Positions 51,202-61,929 of a DNA stretch of 64,000 nt are shown here, piece after piece; the stretch's first letter is position 1; each line of letters starts with the position of its first letter. The stretch comes from Streptomyces lateritius (GTDB lineage: Bacteria; Actinomycetota; Actinomycetes; Streptomycetales; Streptomycetaceae): NCBI RefSeq assembly GCF_014649715.1, contig NZ_BMTO01000002.1, forward strand, positions 543,054-607,053, read 5' to 3'. The position numbers and the translations under genes are program-made. The notes under the pieces are model-generated. The model worked only from the letters and a program-made list of their open reading frames with translations, had not been told where the DNA came from and made no database searches.

Positions 51202-53244
51202 ATGGACGTGAAGCGATACTTCCGTGGGCCGGTCATGTGGATCGTGCTGGCCGTCCTCGCCGTGGTCGTGCTGATGCAGGTCGTCGGCTCGTCCGAGGGC
51301 TACAAGACGGTGGACACCAGCAGGGTCGTCCAGGCGATCAATGACAAGCAGGCCGACCAGGTCAAGCTGACGACCGGCGACGAGCAGGTCATCAAGGTCG
51401 AGCTCAAGAAGGGCGCCGACAAGGACAAGTACGGCGGCAGCACCAAGATCCAGGCCAGCTACATCGGTGACCAGGGTGCCAACCTGACCACCACGCTCCA
51501 GGACCAGGCCGCCTCCGGCGCCCTGGACAAGGGCTACACCGTCTCGCCGGAGCGGCAGAGCCCGTTCCTGTCGGTGCTGCTCTCGCTGCTGCCCTTCGTC
51601 CTCATCGTCGTCGTCTTCCTGTTCTTGATGAACCAGATGCAGGGCGGCGGCTCCCGAGTCATGAACTTCGGGAAGTCCAAGGCCAAGCTGATCACCAAGG
51701 ACACCCCGAAGACGACCTTCGCCGACGTGGCGGGGTCCGACGAGGCGGTCGAGGAGCTCCACGAGATCAAGGAGTTCCTCCAGGAGCCGGCGAAGTTCCA
51801 GGCCGTCGGCGCCAAGATCCCCAAGGGCGTGCTGCTCTACGGCCCGCCCGGAACCGGCAAGACCCTCCTCGCGCGTGCCGTCGCGGGCGAAGCCGGCGTG
51901 CCGTTCTACTCGATCTCCGGTTCCGACTTCGTCGAGATGTTCGTCGGTGTCGGTGCCTCCCGAGTCCGCGACCTCTTCGAGCAGGCCAAGGCGAACGCCC
52001 CGGCGATCGTCTTCGTCGACGAGATCGACGCAGTCGGTCGTCACCGCGGTGCCGGCCTCGGCGGTGGCCACGACGAGCGCGAGCAGACCCTCAACCAGCT
52101 CCTCGTCGAGATGGACGGCTTCGACGTGAAGGGCGGCGTCATCCTGATCGCCGCCACGAACCGGCCCGACATCCTCGACCCGGCGCTCCTGCGCCCGGGA
52201 CGGTTCGACCGGCAGATCGCCGTCGACCGCCCGGACATGCAGGGCCGTCTGGAGATCCTCAAGGTCCACCAGAAGGGCAAGCCGGTCGCCCCGGACGTCG
52301 ACCTGGGCGCGGTCGCTCGCCGCACCCCCGGCTTCACCGGTGCCGATCTCTCCAACGTCCTGAACGAGGCGGCGCTCCTGACCGCCCGCAGCGACAAGAA
52401 GCTGATCGACAACCACTCGCTGGACGAGGCGATCGACCGTGTGGTCGCGGGCCCGCAGAAGCGGACCCGGATCATGTCGGACAAGGAGAAGAAGATCACC
52501 GCGTACCACGAGGGCGGACACGCCCTGGTCGCGGCGGCCTCGCCGAACTCCGACCCGGTCCACAAGATCACCATCCTGTCCCGCGGCCGGGCCCTGGGTT
52601 ACACGATGGTGCTCCCGGACGAGGACAAGTACTCGACCACGCGCAACGAGATGCTCGACCAGCTCGCTTACATGCTGGGCGGGCGCGCGGCCGAGGAGCT
52701 CGTCTTCCACGACCCGACCACGGGCGCGGCGAACGACATCGAGAAGGCCACGGCCACCGCTCGCGCGATGGTCACGCAGTACGGCATGACCGAGCGGCTC
52801 GGGGCGATCAAGTTCGGTGGCGACAACACCGAGCCGTTCCTCGGCCGCGAGATGGCGCACCAGCGCGACTACTCGGAAGAGGTCGCCGCGCTGGTCGACG
52901 AAGAGGTCAAGAAGCTCATCGAGACCGCGCACAACGAGGCGTGGGAGATCCTCGTCGAGAACCGTGACGTCCTCGACAACCTCGTCCTGCAGCTCCTGGA
53001 GAAGGAGACGCTGGGCAAGGAGGAGATCGCCGAGATCTTCGCCCCGATCGTCAAGCGCCCGGCCCGCCCGGCCTGGACCGGCTCCTCGCGCCGTACGCCC
53101 TCGACCCGCCCGCCGGTGCTCTCCCCCAAGGAGCTGGCACTGACGAACGGAGCGAACGGCAGCACGGCCACCCCGACGGTGGACACCGCCAAGACGCCGA
53201 CCACCGGCATCGAGGTGGCCCCGGAGGAGACCCCGGAGGTCTGA
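51202..53244 (+). CDS. ftsH: ATP-dependent zinc metalloprotease FtsH
   Basis: 680 residues from ATG 51202. Two membrane helices (about 9-27 and 121-145) flank an outside domain. The AAA+ module has Walker A GPPGTGKT from residue 214, Walker B '[11 protein letters not shown]' and the second region of homology ending 'RPGRFDRQI'. The protease zinc site HEGGH is at residues 436-440, with the third ligand Asp in the downstream helix. It degrades misfolded and regulatory proteins at the membrane. The C-terminal tail of about 60 residues is Pro/Thr-rich and variable. Confidence 0.97.
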   Translation: MDVKRYFRGPVMWIVLAVLAVVVLMQVVGSSEGYKTVDTSRVVQAINDKQADQVKLTTGDEQVIKVELKKGADKDKYGGSTKIQASYIGDQGANLTTTLQDQAASGALDKGYTVSPERQSPFLSVLLSLLPFVLIVVVFLFLMNQMQGGGSRVMNFGKSKAKLITKDTPKTTFADVAGSDEAVEELHEIKEFLQEPAKFQAVGAKIPKGVLLYGPPGTGKTLLARAVAGEAGVPFYSISGSDFVEMFVGVGASRVRDLFEQAKANAPAIVFVDEIDAVGRHRGAGLGGGHDEREQTLNQLLVEMDGFDVKGGVILIAATNRPDILDPALLRPGRFDRQIAVDRPDMQGRLEILKVHQKGKPVAPDVDLGAVARRTPGFTGADLSNVLNEAALLTARSDKKLIDNHSLDEAIDRVVAGPQKRTRIMSDKEKKITAYHEGGHALVAAASPNSDPVHKITILSRGRALGYTMVLPDEDKYSTTRNEMLDQLAYMLGGRAAEELVFHDPTTGAANDIEKATATARAMVTQYGMTERLGAIKFGGDNTEPFLGREMAHQRDYSEEVAALVDEEVKKLIETAHNEAWEILVENRDVLDNLVLQLLEKETLGKEEIAEIFAPIVKRPARPAWTGSSRRTPSTRPPVLSPKELALTNGANGSTATPTVDTAKTPTTGIEVAPEETPEV

Positions 53245-53257
53245 CCCGGAATGGATG

Positions 53258-53300
53258 CCGCGCCCCCACAGGTTCTAGCCTGTGGGGGCGCGGCGTTTTT
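53258..53300 (+). terminator. Strong intrinsic terminator between ftsH and folE
   Basis: CCGCGCCCCCACAGG (53258-53272) pairs perfectly with CCTGTGGGGGCGCGG (53279-53293) around TTCTAG, followed by GCG and TTTTT. It ends only 33 bases before the folE start, so folE either has a compact promoter or depends on read-through. Confidence 0.88.
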
Positions 53301-53332
53301 CGCGCACATCAGTCAGACGGAACGAGGCACAG

Positions 53333-53938
53333 ATGACCGACCCGGTGACGCTGGACGGCGAGGGTGAGATCGGCGAATTCGACGAGAAGCGCGCCGAGAA
53401 CGCCGTACGGGAGCTCCTCATCGCGGTCGGAGAGGACCCTGACCGCGAGGGGCTGCGCGAGACGCCGGCGCGGGTGGCGCGGGCGTACAAGGAGCTGTTC
53501 GCCGGCCTCCGGCAGAAGCCGGAGGACGTGCTGACGACGACGTTCGACCTGGGCCACGACGAGCTGGTCCTCGTGAAGGACATCGAACTGACTGCGACCT
53601 GTGAACATCATTTGTTGCCATTTCATGGCGTAGCTCACATTGGTTACATTCCGGCTGAAACGGGCAAGATCACGGGGTTGTCGAAGCTGGCCCGCCTTGT
53701 CGACGTCTTCGCTCGTCGTCCGCAGGTGCAGGAGCGGCTGACGACGCAGATCGCCGATTCCCTGATGGAGATCCTCGAGGCGCGGGGCGCGATCGTCGTG
53801 ATCGAAGCCGAGCACATGTGCATGTCGCTGCGTGGCATCCGTAAGCCCGGCGCGAAGACGACGACCTCGGCGGTGCGTGGTCAACTTCGTGACGCGACTA
53901 CACGAGCCGAGGCCATGTCCCTGATATTGGCGCGTTAG
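53333..53938 (+). CDS. folE: GTP cyclohydrolase I
   Basis: 201 residues from ATG 53333. The zinc ligand Cys90 lies in '[13 protein letters not shown]', and '[23 protein letters not shown]', 'LTTQIADSL' and '[19 protein letters not shown]' complete the catalytic core. It makes dihydroneopterin triphosphate, the first step of folate and pterin synthesis. The codons for residues 87-109 (53591-53659) are AT-rich and strikingly unlike the rest of the gene: over 53600-53659 only 26 of 60 bases are G or C. The amino acid sequence there is fully conserved. Confidence 0.96.
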   Translation: MTDPVTLDGEGEIGEFDEKRAENAVRELLIAVGEDPDREGLRETPARVARAYKELFAGLRQKPEDVLTTTFDLGHDELVLVKDIELTATCEHHLLPFHGVAHIGYIPAETGKITGLSKLARLVDVFARRPQVQERLTTQIADSLMEILEARGAIVVIEAEHMCMSLRGIRKPGAKTTTSAVRGQLRDATTRAEAMSLILAR

Positions 53939-54080
53939 GAGCGGTCCGGGTCGCCTCCCGCGGAAAGCGCTGCCGCAAATTGCAGGGCGCGGCTCACACC
54001 GGCTAGGCAGAGGCTGGTCTCACAGCTGTGCGTCTCGGACCGCCGGCCCCGGTGTCAGTGCGGCCGGTTAGCCTGCGGTC

Positions 54081-54608
54081 ATGATCGAGACGACCGAAGA
54101 CGACCGCCGCTTCCCGCCCGCGCTCGCCGAGGTGGCCCGTGTGGAGTTCGCGTACGCGGAGGGTGAGGGCGTCGATTTCGAGCCGTACGACGCCTTCGAG
54201 TCCGCCGGGGAGACTTCCGACTGGCTGCGGCACTGGACGGGGAACCACGAGCTCGATGGAGGGGCGTACCGGATCTTCGGGCAGGACGGGACCGGAGGGC
54301 TTGCCGCGGTCTGGTGTGTGAGGCCGGGGCGGGCGCTTGTCGAGCAGCCCGTGGTGTTCCTCGGGTCCGAGGGGGAGCGCGGAGTCGTCGCTGGGAACCT
54401 GTCCGACTTCCTCTGGGTGCTGGCCGACGGCTTCGGGCCCATGGAGGCCGCGCTGCACGTGGAGCGGGAGACACGTCCCGACCCTGCCCTGGGCACGCTC
54501 GCGGCGCGGTACGCCACCACTCCGCGCCGGACCGCACAGGCGATCGTCGCCGAGGCTCAGGCCGAGTTCGCGTCGTTCTCCGACGACATCGACGCGCTCT
54601 GCCGCTGA
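54081..54608 (+). CDS. SUKH/SMI1-KNR4-like protein
   Basis: 175 residues from ATG 54081. The sequence 'FEPYDAFESAGETSDWLRHWTG', 'YRIFGQDGTGGLAAVW', 'VVFLGSEGERGVVAGNLSDFLWVLADG' (landmarks) matches the SUKH fold pattern: a mixed alpha/beta protein with a central GTGG-like turn and a 'NLSDFLWVLA' helix. SUKH proteins are often immunity proteins for toxins, but single chromosomal copies such as this one also occur without a toxin nearby. No toxin gene is seen. Its end is only 3 bases from the end of the convergent DUF3180 gene. Confidence 0.72.
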   Translation: MIETTEDDRRFPPALAEVARVEFAYAEGEGVDFEPYDAFESAGETSDWLRHWTGNHELDGGAYRIFGQDGTGGLAAVWCVRPGRALVEQPVVFLGSEGERGVVAGNLSDFLWVLADGFGPMEAALHVERETRPDPALGTLAARYATTPRRTAQAIVAEAQAEFASFSDDIDALCR

Positions 54609-54611
54609 GCC

Positions 54612-55097
54612 TCAGGCCGCCGGGGCCGTGCCCTTGCCGTTCTCCTCGTCCTCGGGGAGTTTGCAGACGCGCTCCAGGAAGAGGGCCGCCGCGATCACGC
54701 CGATGCCGGCCAGGACCGAGAAGCCGGCGTAGATCGCCTGGTCGCGGCGGGACGGAACGTCCAGGGAGCCGAGCAGGAAGACGCCGACGCCGCCGTACAT
54801 GCCGGCGACCATGGCGGCGACCAGGGCACTGGCCTGACCGAAGACCACCGCGCGGGCCGCCATCAGCGGCTCCACGCCCTTCGCGCCCGGCCGGCGCTCG
54901 CGCTGGGCCTTGAGGCGGGATCGCAGCGAGAGGGCGGTCGCCGTCAGGACGACCGCGATCGCCGCCAGCACGACCGGCGCGGCCAGCGGGACGCTCGGCA
55001 GGGTGCCCACCGCGTCCCACAGCCGGGCCGCGCCCCAGGACAGGATCCCGGCGACGACGAACAGTCCGGCGAGCACCTTGAGCCGCAGTTGTTTCAC
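54612..55097 (-). CDS. DUF3180 membrane protein
   Basis: 161 residues from ATG 55097. Four membrane helices are expected: about residues 8-27, 37-55, 85-110 and 120-142. 'ARAVVFGQASALVAAMVAGMYGG' and 'SRRDQAIYAGFSVLAG' are typical of DUF3180, which in actinobacteria follows folK in the folate operon. The function is unknown; the linkage suggests a role tied to folate or pterin metabolism, which remains untested here. Confidence 0.85.
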   Translation of the reverse strand: MKQLRLKVLAGLFVVAGILSWGAARLWDAVGTLPSVPLAAPVVLAAIAVVLTATALSLRSRLKAQRERRPGAKGVEPLMAARAVVFGQASALVAAMVAGMYGGVGVFLLGSLDVPSRRDQAIYAGFSVLAGIGVIAAALFLERVCKLPEDEENGKGTAPAA

Positions 55098-55145
55098 CGG
55101 GTGTCCTGTCCTTCGTCGTACGTGTCGGGTCTCCGAGACTAACGA

Positions 55146-55745
55146 CTACTCGGGCAGACGGAGTTCCAGGTCGGCGCGTGGCACGACTCCCTCGCGGCCG
55201 ACCGCCGCGAGCAGGTCCGCGACCGTGCCGCGGCCCGGCAGCTGGGCCTCGGGGTCCACGTCGTGCCAGGGCGCCAGCACGAAGGCGCGCTGGTGGGCGC
55301 GCGGGTGGGGGAGCGTGAGGACGGGGTCGTCGGAGACCACATCGGCGTAGGCCACGATGTCGACGTCGATGGTCCTGGCCCCCCAGCGCTCCTCGCGGAC
55401 CCGGTGGAAGGCCTCCTCGACCGCGTGCGCCCGCTCCAGCAGGGAGGAGGGCGGCAGGGTGGTCTTCACGAGGGCGACGGCGTTGAGGTACGCGGGCTGC
55501 GAGCCGGCCTCGACGCCCCAGGGCTCGGTCTCGTACACGCCGGAGACGGCCTTGACCCGGAGGCCGGGGGTGTCCTCCAGGGCGTCGACGGCGCCCTGGA
55601 GGGTCTCCAGGCGGTTGCCGAGGTTGGCCCCGAGGGCGATGACGGCCCACCTGGGGTTGGAGAGCGTCACGTCGGCGGCGTCGACGGCCTCGACGACGGC
55701 GGCCGGTACGGGCTGCACGGTCGGGTCGCTGTGCGTGGCTTTCAC
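55146..55745 (-). CDS. folK: 2-amino-4-hydroxy-6-hydroxymethyldihydropteridine pyrophosphokinase
   Basis: 199 residues from a GTG at 55745 overlapping the folB stop (GTGTGA). The first 30 residues are a variable extension, then 'AVIALGANLGNRLETLQGAVDAL', 'VYETEPWGV', 'YLNAVALVKT' and 'RWGARTIDVDIVAYADV...LPHPRAHQRAFVLAPW' mark the HPPK fold and its ATP and Mg sites. It transfers pyrophosphate from ATP to the pterin alcohol before FolP acts. Confidence 0.95.
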   Translation of the reverse strand: MKATHSDPTVQPVPAAVVEAVDAADVTLSNPRWAVIALGANLGNRLETLQGAVDALEDTPGLRVKAVSGVYETEPWGVEAGSQPAYLNAVALVKTTLPPSSLLERAHAVEEAFHRVREERWGARTIDVDIVAYADVVSDDPVLTLPHPRAHQRAFVLAPWHDVDPEAQLPGRGTVADLLAAVGREGVVPRADLELRLPE

Positions 55746-56101
55746 ACTCGGCTCCGGGTGATGGTGATGGTCACGTCGTCGAAGGGGACCGTGATGGGCG
55801 CGTCCGGCTTGTGGACGACGACCTCGACCTCCTGGACGCCGGCGTGCTTGAGGCACTGCTGGGCGATCCGCTCGGCGAGCGTCTCGATCAGGTCCACGGG
55901 CTCGCCCTGGACCACGTCGACGACTTCCTCGGCGACGACTCCGTAGTGCACGGTCTTCGTCAGGTCGTCGTCGGCGGCCGCGGGGCGGGTGTCCAGGCCG
56001 AGGACGAGGTCCACGATGAAGGTCTGGCCTTCCTCGCGCTCCTTGGGGAAGACGCCGTGGTGTCCTCGGGCCTTGAGGCCGCGCAGCGCGACACGATCCA
56101 C
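55742..56101 (-). CDS. folB: Dihydroneopterin aldolase
   Basis: 119 residues from a GTG at 56101 (VDRVALRG), with GCAGGAG 8 bases upstream; another GTG at 56110 has poor spacing. 'GLKARGHHGVFPKEREEGQTF' and 'YGVVAEEVVDVV' include the family's conserved Glu residues, and 'VHKPDAPI' the C-terminal Lys. It splits dihydroneopterin to hydroxymethyl-dihydropterin. It overlaps folK by 4 bases. A 200-base gap (56102-56302) separates it from the SnoaL-like gene and may carry its own promoter. Confidence 0.95.
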   Translation of the reverse strand: MDRVALRGLKARGHHGVFPKEREEGQTFIVDLVLGLDTRPAAADDDLTKTVHYGVVAEEVVDVVQGEPVDLIETLAERIAQQCLKHAGVQEVEVVVHKPDAPITVPFDDVTITITRSRV

Positions 56102-56302
56102 GCGAATCACTCCTGCTGTCGTAGTTCTTGTGAGCACGCAGCCGGGTGCGGTCGGCGTCGTTGCCCACATCGAATCTACCTGCGGGCACCGACAACACGT
56201 GCCCACGAGGGCGGGAGGCGAGGCCACAGGCACTGGGCGTGGCCCCTACCCCGGGTCGCGTGATCCAACCCCCCGGGCCACCCGAAAGGGCCAGGGATCC
56301 CG

Positions 56303-56761
56303 TCAGGCGCCGGGCTCCTCGTCCTCCTCCTCTTCCGATTCGGTGAGGACGGGGGAGCCGTGGTGGGACCAGATCCGCCATCCCTCCGATGTGCGCCGGA
56401 ACACATTCGTGGCGACGACCAGCTGGCCCACGAGCGGGCCGAGCTCGGCCCCGTCCTCGGCCGGCCCGCCGCTGAGGATGTTCTCGGTGCAGGTGACGAC
56501 GGCCACGTCGCCGGCGAGGGAGACCTTCACGTCGGTGAGGAAGAACTGGATGTACTCGGTGTTCGCCATGATCAGGGCGTACGACCGGAGGACCTCGCCG
56601 CGGCCGGAGAGCACCGGCCAGCCGGGGTGGACGCAGGAGATCGGGGTCGCGCCGTCGTCGAGCCAGAGGTCGGAGACCTCCTCGAAGTCGCCGCGCTCCA
56701 TCGCCTCGTAGAAGGCGGTGTTGGCGGCCTCGACCGCCTCGGTGTCGGTCTGGGGGGTCAC
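56303..56761 (-). CDS. SnoaL/NTF2-like protein in the folate operon
   Basis: 152 residues from a GTG at 56761 whose GTGA overlaps the folP stop. The NTF2-like cone fold is suggested by 'ANTAFYEAMERGDFEEVSDLWLDDG', 'GWPVLSGRGEVLRSYALIM' and 'VATNVFRRTSEGWRIWSHHGSP'. The C-terminus is very acidic (ESEEEEDEEPGA). Many such proteins in actinobacterial folate operons are annotated as nuclear transport factor 2 family; no reaction is established. A role in folate synthesis is inferred from the tight coupling only. Confidence 0.87.
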   Translation of the reverse strand: MTPQTDTEAVEAANTAFYEAMERGDFEEVSDLWLDDGATPISCVHPGWPVLSGRGEVLRSYALIMANTEYIQFFLTDVKVSLAGDVAVVTCTENILSGGPAEDGAELGPLVGQLVVATNVFRRTSEGWRIWSHHGSPVLTESEEEEDEEPGA

Positions 56762-57618
56762 GCGGCTCCCTCGACGGCTCGGGCGACCCGTACGGCGTCG
56801 GCGGTGGCTCTGACCTCGTGGACGCGGACGGCCCAGGCGCCTTCGTGGGCGGCGATGGCGGAGACGGCGGCGGTGGCCGCGTCGCGTTCGCGGGCGGGCG
56901 GCGGGGCGGCGCCCTCGCGGGCCAGGACGTGGCCGAGGAAGCGTTTGCGGGAGGCGGCCACGAGCAGCGGCCTGCCGAGCTCGCGCAGGTCGGCGAGGTG
57001 GGCGACGAGGGCCAGGTCGTGCGGGGCGTGCTTGGCGAAGCCGAGGCCGGGGTCGATGACGATGCGCTCGGGTGCGACGCCGCCCTCGACGACGGCCTCC
57101 ATACGGCGGCGCAGTTCGGTGACGACCTCGCCGACGACGTCGTCGTAGACGGCGAGGCTGTTCATGTCCTGGCTGAAGCCACGCCAGTGCATGACGACGA
57201 AGGGGACCTCGGCGGCGGCGACGGCGGGGACCATCTCGGGGTCGGCGAGGCCGCCGCTGACGTCGTTCACCAGGCTGGCGCCCGCGGCCACGGCCGCGTG
57301 GGCGACGGAGGCGCGCATGGTGTCGACGGAGACGGTGACGCCCTCGGCGGCGAGGCCGCGGACGACGGGGACGACCCGGCGCAGCTCCTCGGCCTCGTCG
57401 ACGCGGCTGGCGCCGGGCCGGGTCGACTCGCCGCCGACGTCGACGAGGTCGGCGCCCTCGGCGACCAGGTCGAGTCCGTGCTTGACCGCGGCCGTGGTGT
57501 CGAACCAGCGGCCGCCGTCGGAGAAGGAGTCCGGCGTCACGTTGACGACGCCCATGACCGCACAGCGGTCCCACTCCGGCAGGCCCCAGGCCGTGCCCCG
57601 TCCGCTCAACGTACTCAT
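56758..57618 (-). CDS. folP: Dihydropteroate synthase
   Basis: 286 residues from ATG 57618. TIM-barrel enzyme with 'MGVVNVTPDSFSDGG', 'GADLVDVGGESTRPGA', 'LVNDVSGG' and 'VIDPGLGFAKH', then 'LLVAASRKRFLG', the pterin and p-aminobenzoate sites. It is the sulfonamide target. The first gene of the reverse-strand cluster folP - SnoaL-like - folB - folK - DUF3180; with folE nearby, most of the folate pathway lies within 5 kb. Confidence 0.96.
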   Translation of the reverse strand: MSTLSGRGTAWGLPEWDRCAVMGVVNVTPDSFSDGGRWFDTTAAVKHGLDLVAEGADLVDVGGESTRPGASRVDEAEELRRVVPVVRGLAAEGVTVSVDTMRASVAHAAVAAGASLVNDVSGGLADPEMVPAVAAAEVPFVVMHWRGFSQDMNSLAVYDDVVGEVVTELRRRMEAVVEGGVAPERIVIDPGLGFAKHAPHDLALVAHLADLRELGRPLLVAASRKRFLGHVLAREGAAPPPARERDAATAAVSAIAAHEGAWAVRVHEVRATADAVRVARAVEGAA

Positions 57619-57680
57619 ATGCCCAGCCTAGGGGGTGGCTTGCCGATCCTGCCGGGCCCGGAGGGCGTCAGGCTGCGCGG

Positions 57681-59513
57681 TCAGGCGGCGCGGACCTCGT
57701 GGTTGTCACCGGTGCGGCCGATGTGGGCGCAGTCGCGGGCGGCAGCCGTGCTGCGGCGGCGGGCGAAGGGGCGAGGCAGCTCGAGGTTCACGAAGCCCTC
57801 GGCCTGCATGGCGGCGAAGCCGATGCGGGGCAGGTCGCGGCTCTTGCGGTAGACGACGAAGCGGGGTTCCCAGCGGGGCCGGAACTTGGCGTTGAACTTG
57901 TAGAGCGACTCGATCTGGAACCAGCGGGAGAGGAAGACGAGCAGTCCGCGCCAGAGTCGCAGGACGGGGCCGGCGCCGATCTTCTCGCCGCGGGCGAGGG
58001 CCGCGCGGAACATGGCGAAGTTGAGGGAGACGCGCTCGATGCCGAGCCGGGGGGACTCCTGGAGGGCGGCGACGATGAGCAGCTCGTTCATGCCGGGGTC
58101 GGCGGAGCGGTCGCGGCGCATCAGTTCCAGGGACATGCCGTCCATGCCCCAGGGCACGAAGTGGATGATCGCCTTCAGGTCGCCGTACGGCGAGTCGGGA
58201 TCGTCCTTGTGGGCGGTCGCTATGACCGCTTCCCCGTCGCCGGGGTCGCCGATCCGGCCCAGGGCCATCGAGAAGCCGCGTTCGGTGTCGGTGCCGCGCC
58301 AGTCGGCGGCGGCCCGCCGGACGCGTTCGAGCTCACCGTCGGAGAGGTCGCGGACGCGCCGGACCTTGGTGGTGTAACCGTTGCGTTCGATCCGCTTCAC
58401 CATCTGGCGCACGTTGCGCATCGCGCGCCCGGAGAGGGAGAAATCCGCGACGTCCACCACCGCCTCGTCGCCGAGTTCGAGGGCGTCGAGGCCGGTCTCG
58501 CGGGTCCAGACCTCGCCGCCGGTCTCGGAGCAGCCCATGACGGCGGGGGTCCAGGAGTGGGCCTTGGCCTCGTCCATGAAGCGTTCGATGGCGCCGGGCC
58601 ACGCCTCGACGTCGCCGATGGGGTCGCCGCTGGCGAGCATGACGCCGGAGACGACGCGGTAGCAGACGGCGGCCTTGCCGCTGGGGGAGAAGACGACGCC
58701 CTTGTCGCGGCGGAGTGCGAAGTGGCCGAGGGAGTCGCGGCCACCGTGCTTGTCGAGCAGGGCGCGCAGTCGGGTCTCGTCGTCCTCGGTGAGCCGGGCG
58801 GCCGGGTGTTCGGGGCGGAAGGCCAGGTAGATGGTGGTGAGGGCGGTGAGCATGCCGAGGGCGCCGAGGGAGTAGCCCACGGTCCAGTCGACGTTGCCGG
58901 TGTAGCCGACGGGGCCTTCGAAGCCGAAGAGGCCGTAGAGGACGTGCTCGAGTCGGTCGGTGAGGCTGGGGTTGCCGATGACGCGTCGGGGGTGGGCGCT
59001 GACGACGACGAGGCCGAGGGCGATGGATCCGGCGCCCATGACGACGAAGTTGGCGAGCGCCTTCCAGCGGCTGCGGGGGTCGGGCAGGGCGGCGAACTCG
59101 CCGCGGTGGCGCAGCAGCAGGGCGAGGAGGGCCAGGGAGAGCAGGGCGCCGAGGACGGAGTGGCGCCAGACGAACTGGGCGGCGGCGCCGAGCGGCAGCA
59201 GGATGACGGCGGCACGCCAGGCGCGGCGCTTGTGGCGCTTGAGGCCGTGGGCGAGGAGCAGCAGCAGGACTCCGGCGCTGAGGGAGAGGGCGGCGGAGAG
59301 GGGGCCCAGCGTTCCGGGCAGGACTTCGGCGACCGCGTGCATGCGGCTGGCGCGGAAGCGGGGGAAGACGCCCGCCGCGATGTCGATCAGGCCGATGAGC
59401 GTGCAGGCCGTGCCGACGAGGGAGGGGACCTTCTCGGGGCGAGGACCGCGCAGAATCCGGCGTACCCGATCCGGAACCGATCGTGATTTGTCCCCATCTA
59501 CCGTGACAGACAT
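57681..59513 (-). CDS. Phosphatidylglycerol lysyltransferase-like membrane protein (MprF/DUF2156)
   Basis: 610 residues from ATG 59513. Five to seven membrane helices lie in the first 260 residues ('LVGTACTLIGLIDIAAGVF', 'LLPLGAAAQFVW', 'LGALLSLALLALLLRHR' and others). The C-terminal cytoplasmic domain is of DUF2156 type (GNAT-like), with 'FSPSGKAAVCYRVVSGVML', 'GDPIGD', 'FMDEAKAHSWTPAVMGCSE' and 'PGMNELLIVAALQ...GIERVSLNFAMFRAAL' (landmarks). MprF/LysX-type enzymes add amino acids from aminoacyl-tRNA to lipids and alter surface charge. No lysyl-tRNA synthetase domain is fused, unlike LysX. A divergent esterase gene is adjacent. Confidence 0.88.
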   Translation of the reverse strand: MSVTVDGDKSRSVPDRVRRILRGPRPEKVPSLVGTACTLIGLIDIAAGVFPRFRASRMHAVAEVLPGTLGPLSAALSLSAGVLLLLLAHGLKRHKRRAWRAAVILLPLGAAAQFVWRHSVLGALLSLALLALLLRHRGEFAALPDPRSRWKALANFVVMGAGSIALGLVVVSAHPRRVIGNPSLTDRLEHVLYGLFGFEGPVGYTGNVDWTVGYSLGALGMLTALTTIYLAFRPEHPAARLTEDDETRLRALLDKHGGRDSLGHFALRRDKGVVFSPSGKAAVCYRVVSGVMLASGDPIGDVEAWPGAIERFMDEAKAHSWTPAVMGCSETGGEVWTRETGLDALELGDEAVVDVADFSLSGRAMRNVRQMVKRIERNGYTTKVRRVRDLSDGELERVRRAAADWRGTDTERGFSMALGRIGDPGDGEAVIATAHKDDPDSPYGDLKAIIHFVPWGMDGMSLELMRRDRSADPGMNELLIVAALQESPRLGIERVSLNFAMFRAALARGEKIGAGPVLRLWRGLLVFLSRWFQIESLYKFNAKFRPRWEPRFVVYRKSRDLPRIGFAAMQAEGFVNLELPRPFARRRSTAAARDCAHIGRTGDNHEVRAA

Positions 59514-59678
59514 CGCTTCCCGTACTTCCCGTGATCCGCGAGAGATTGGTGGTCCGGCGGCCACGCGGTGGTCAGGGGCGGGCCGGGCCGGAGGTTTTGC
59601 TCCCTCTAGGACGGCTCCGCGGGGAAGCGGGTTCACTCGCTCACACGAAATTCTCAAGGAAGAAAGCTCGGACGACTC

Positions 59679-60777
59679 ATGGGTCTCACCAGCAACAATG
59701 TCCTGGGCCTTGCCGTCACGCTGGCCGTGGTGCTGTTCGCCGCCACGATCTGGCTCTGGCCGCGGCTCGCCCGCGGTGGCTGGCGGGCGATTGTGGGCCG
59801 GATCGGGCTGCTGCTCGCGACGCAGCTCGCGCTGTTCGCCTCGGTGGGGCTCGCGGCGAACAACTCGTTCCTCTTCTACGGTTCCTGGGCCGACCTCTTC
59901 GGCCAGGAGCAGGACCTCGGGGTGGTCGTGGACCACTCGGCGGGTTCGAAGGACATCAAGGTCGTCGGTACGCAGGCGCTGGACGTGCCCGGCGGCGGCC
60001 GTCCCTCGGTCGGCGGACAGATCCAGAAGATCGTCGTCGCCGGCGAGAAGTCGAAGATCGACTCCCCGGCGTACGTCTATCTGCCGCCGGAGTACTTCCA
60101 GGAGAAGTACGCGAAGAGCACCTTCCCGGCCTCGGTGGTCCTGACCGGCTACCCGGGGACGGCGGAGAACCTGCTCAAGGGGCTGAAGTACCCCAAGACG
60201 GCCTTCCTGCAGGCCAAGGCGGGGAAGATGCGGCCGATGATCCTGGTGATGCTGCGCCCGACGGTGGCGCCGCCCCGGGACACCGAGTGCGTGAACGTCC
60301 CCGGCGGCCCGCAGACGGAGACCTTCTTCGCGGAGGACCTGCCGAAGGCGGTCTCGGAGACGTACCGGGTGGGGACGAAGGCGCGGAACTGGGGGTTCAT
60401 GGGGAACTCGACCGGGGGTTACTGCGCGCTGAAGATCGCCCTGCACCACCCGGACCGGTTCGCGGCGGGGGCGGGCTTCTCGGCGTACTACAAGGCGGCG
60501 GAGGACGTGACCACCGGTGACCTCTTCCACGGGGACGGCGCCGCGCGCAAGCGGGCGGACCTGCTGTGGAGCCTGGACCACGCGCCGCAGGGCGCGTCGT
60601 CCTTCCTGGTGACGACGTCGAAGAAGGGCGAGGGGAACCTCAAGGGGACCCTCGACTTCATCAAGAAGGTGAAGGCCCCGGCGCGGGTCTCCTCGATCAC
60701 CCTCGACAGCGGCGGTCACAACTTCAACACCTGGAACCGGGAGATCCCGCCGGGCCTGGTGTGGATGAGCGGGCGGC

Positions 60778-60791
<14 letters not shown>
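59679..60791 (+). CDS. Membrane-anchored esterase (alpha/beta hydrolase, esterase D / antigen 85-like)
   Basis: 370 residues from ATG 59679. Two N-terminal membrane helices (about 8-28 and 41-60) anchor the protein. The esterase domain has 'VYLPPEYFQEKYAKSTFPAS', the nucleophile Ser244 in 'GNSTGGYCALKIA', and a His in 'SGGHNFNTWNREIP' near the end. The fold resembles S-formylglutathione hydrolase and mycolyltransferases of the Esterase_D family. It likely acts outside the membrane. Its gene is divergent from the MprF-like gene, with about 165 bases between; a shared lipid role is possible but unproven. Confidence 0.87.

Positions 60792-61929
<1,138 letters not shown>

Noticed and set aside
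54081..54608. SUKH-like gene as the immunity part of a toxin-immunity system.
   Set aside because: No toxin, Rhs or secretion gene is near; neighbours are core folate genes.
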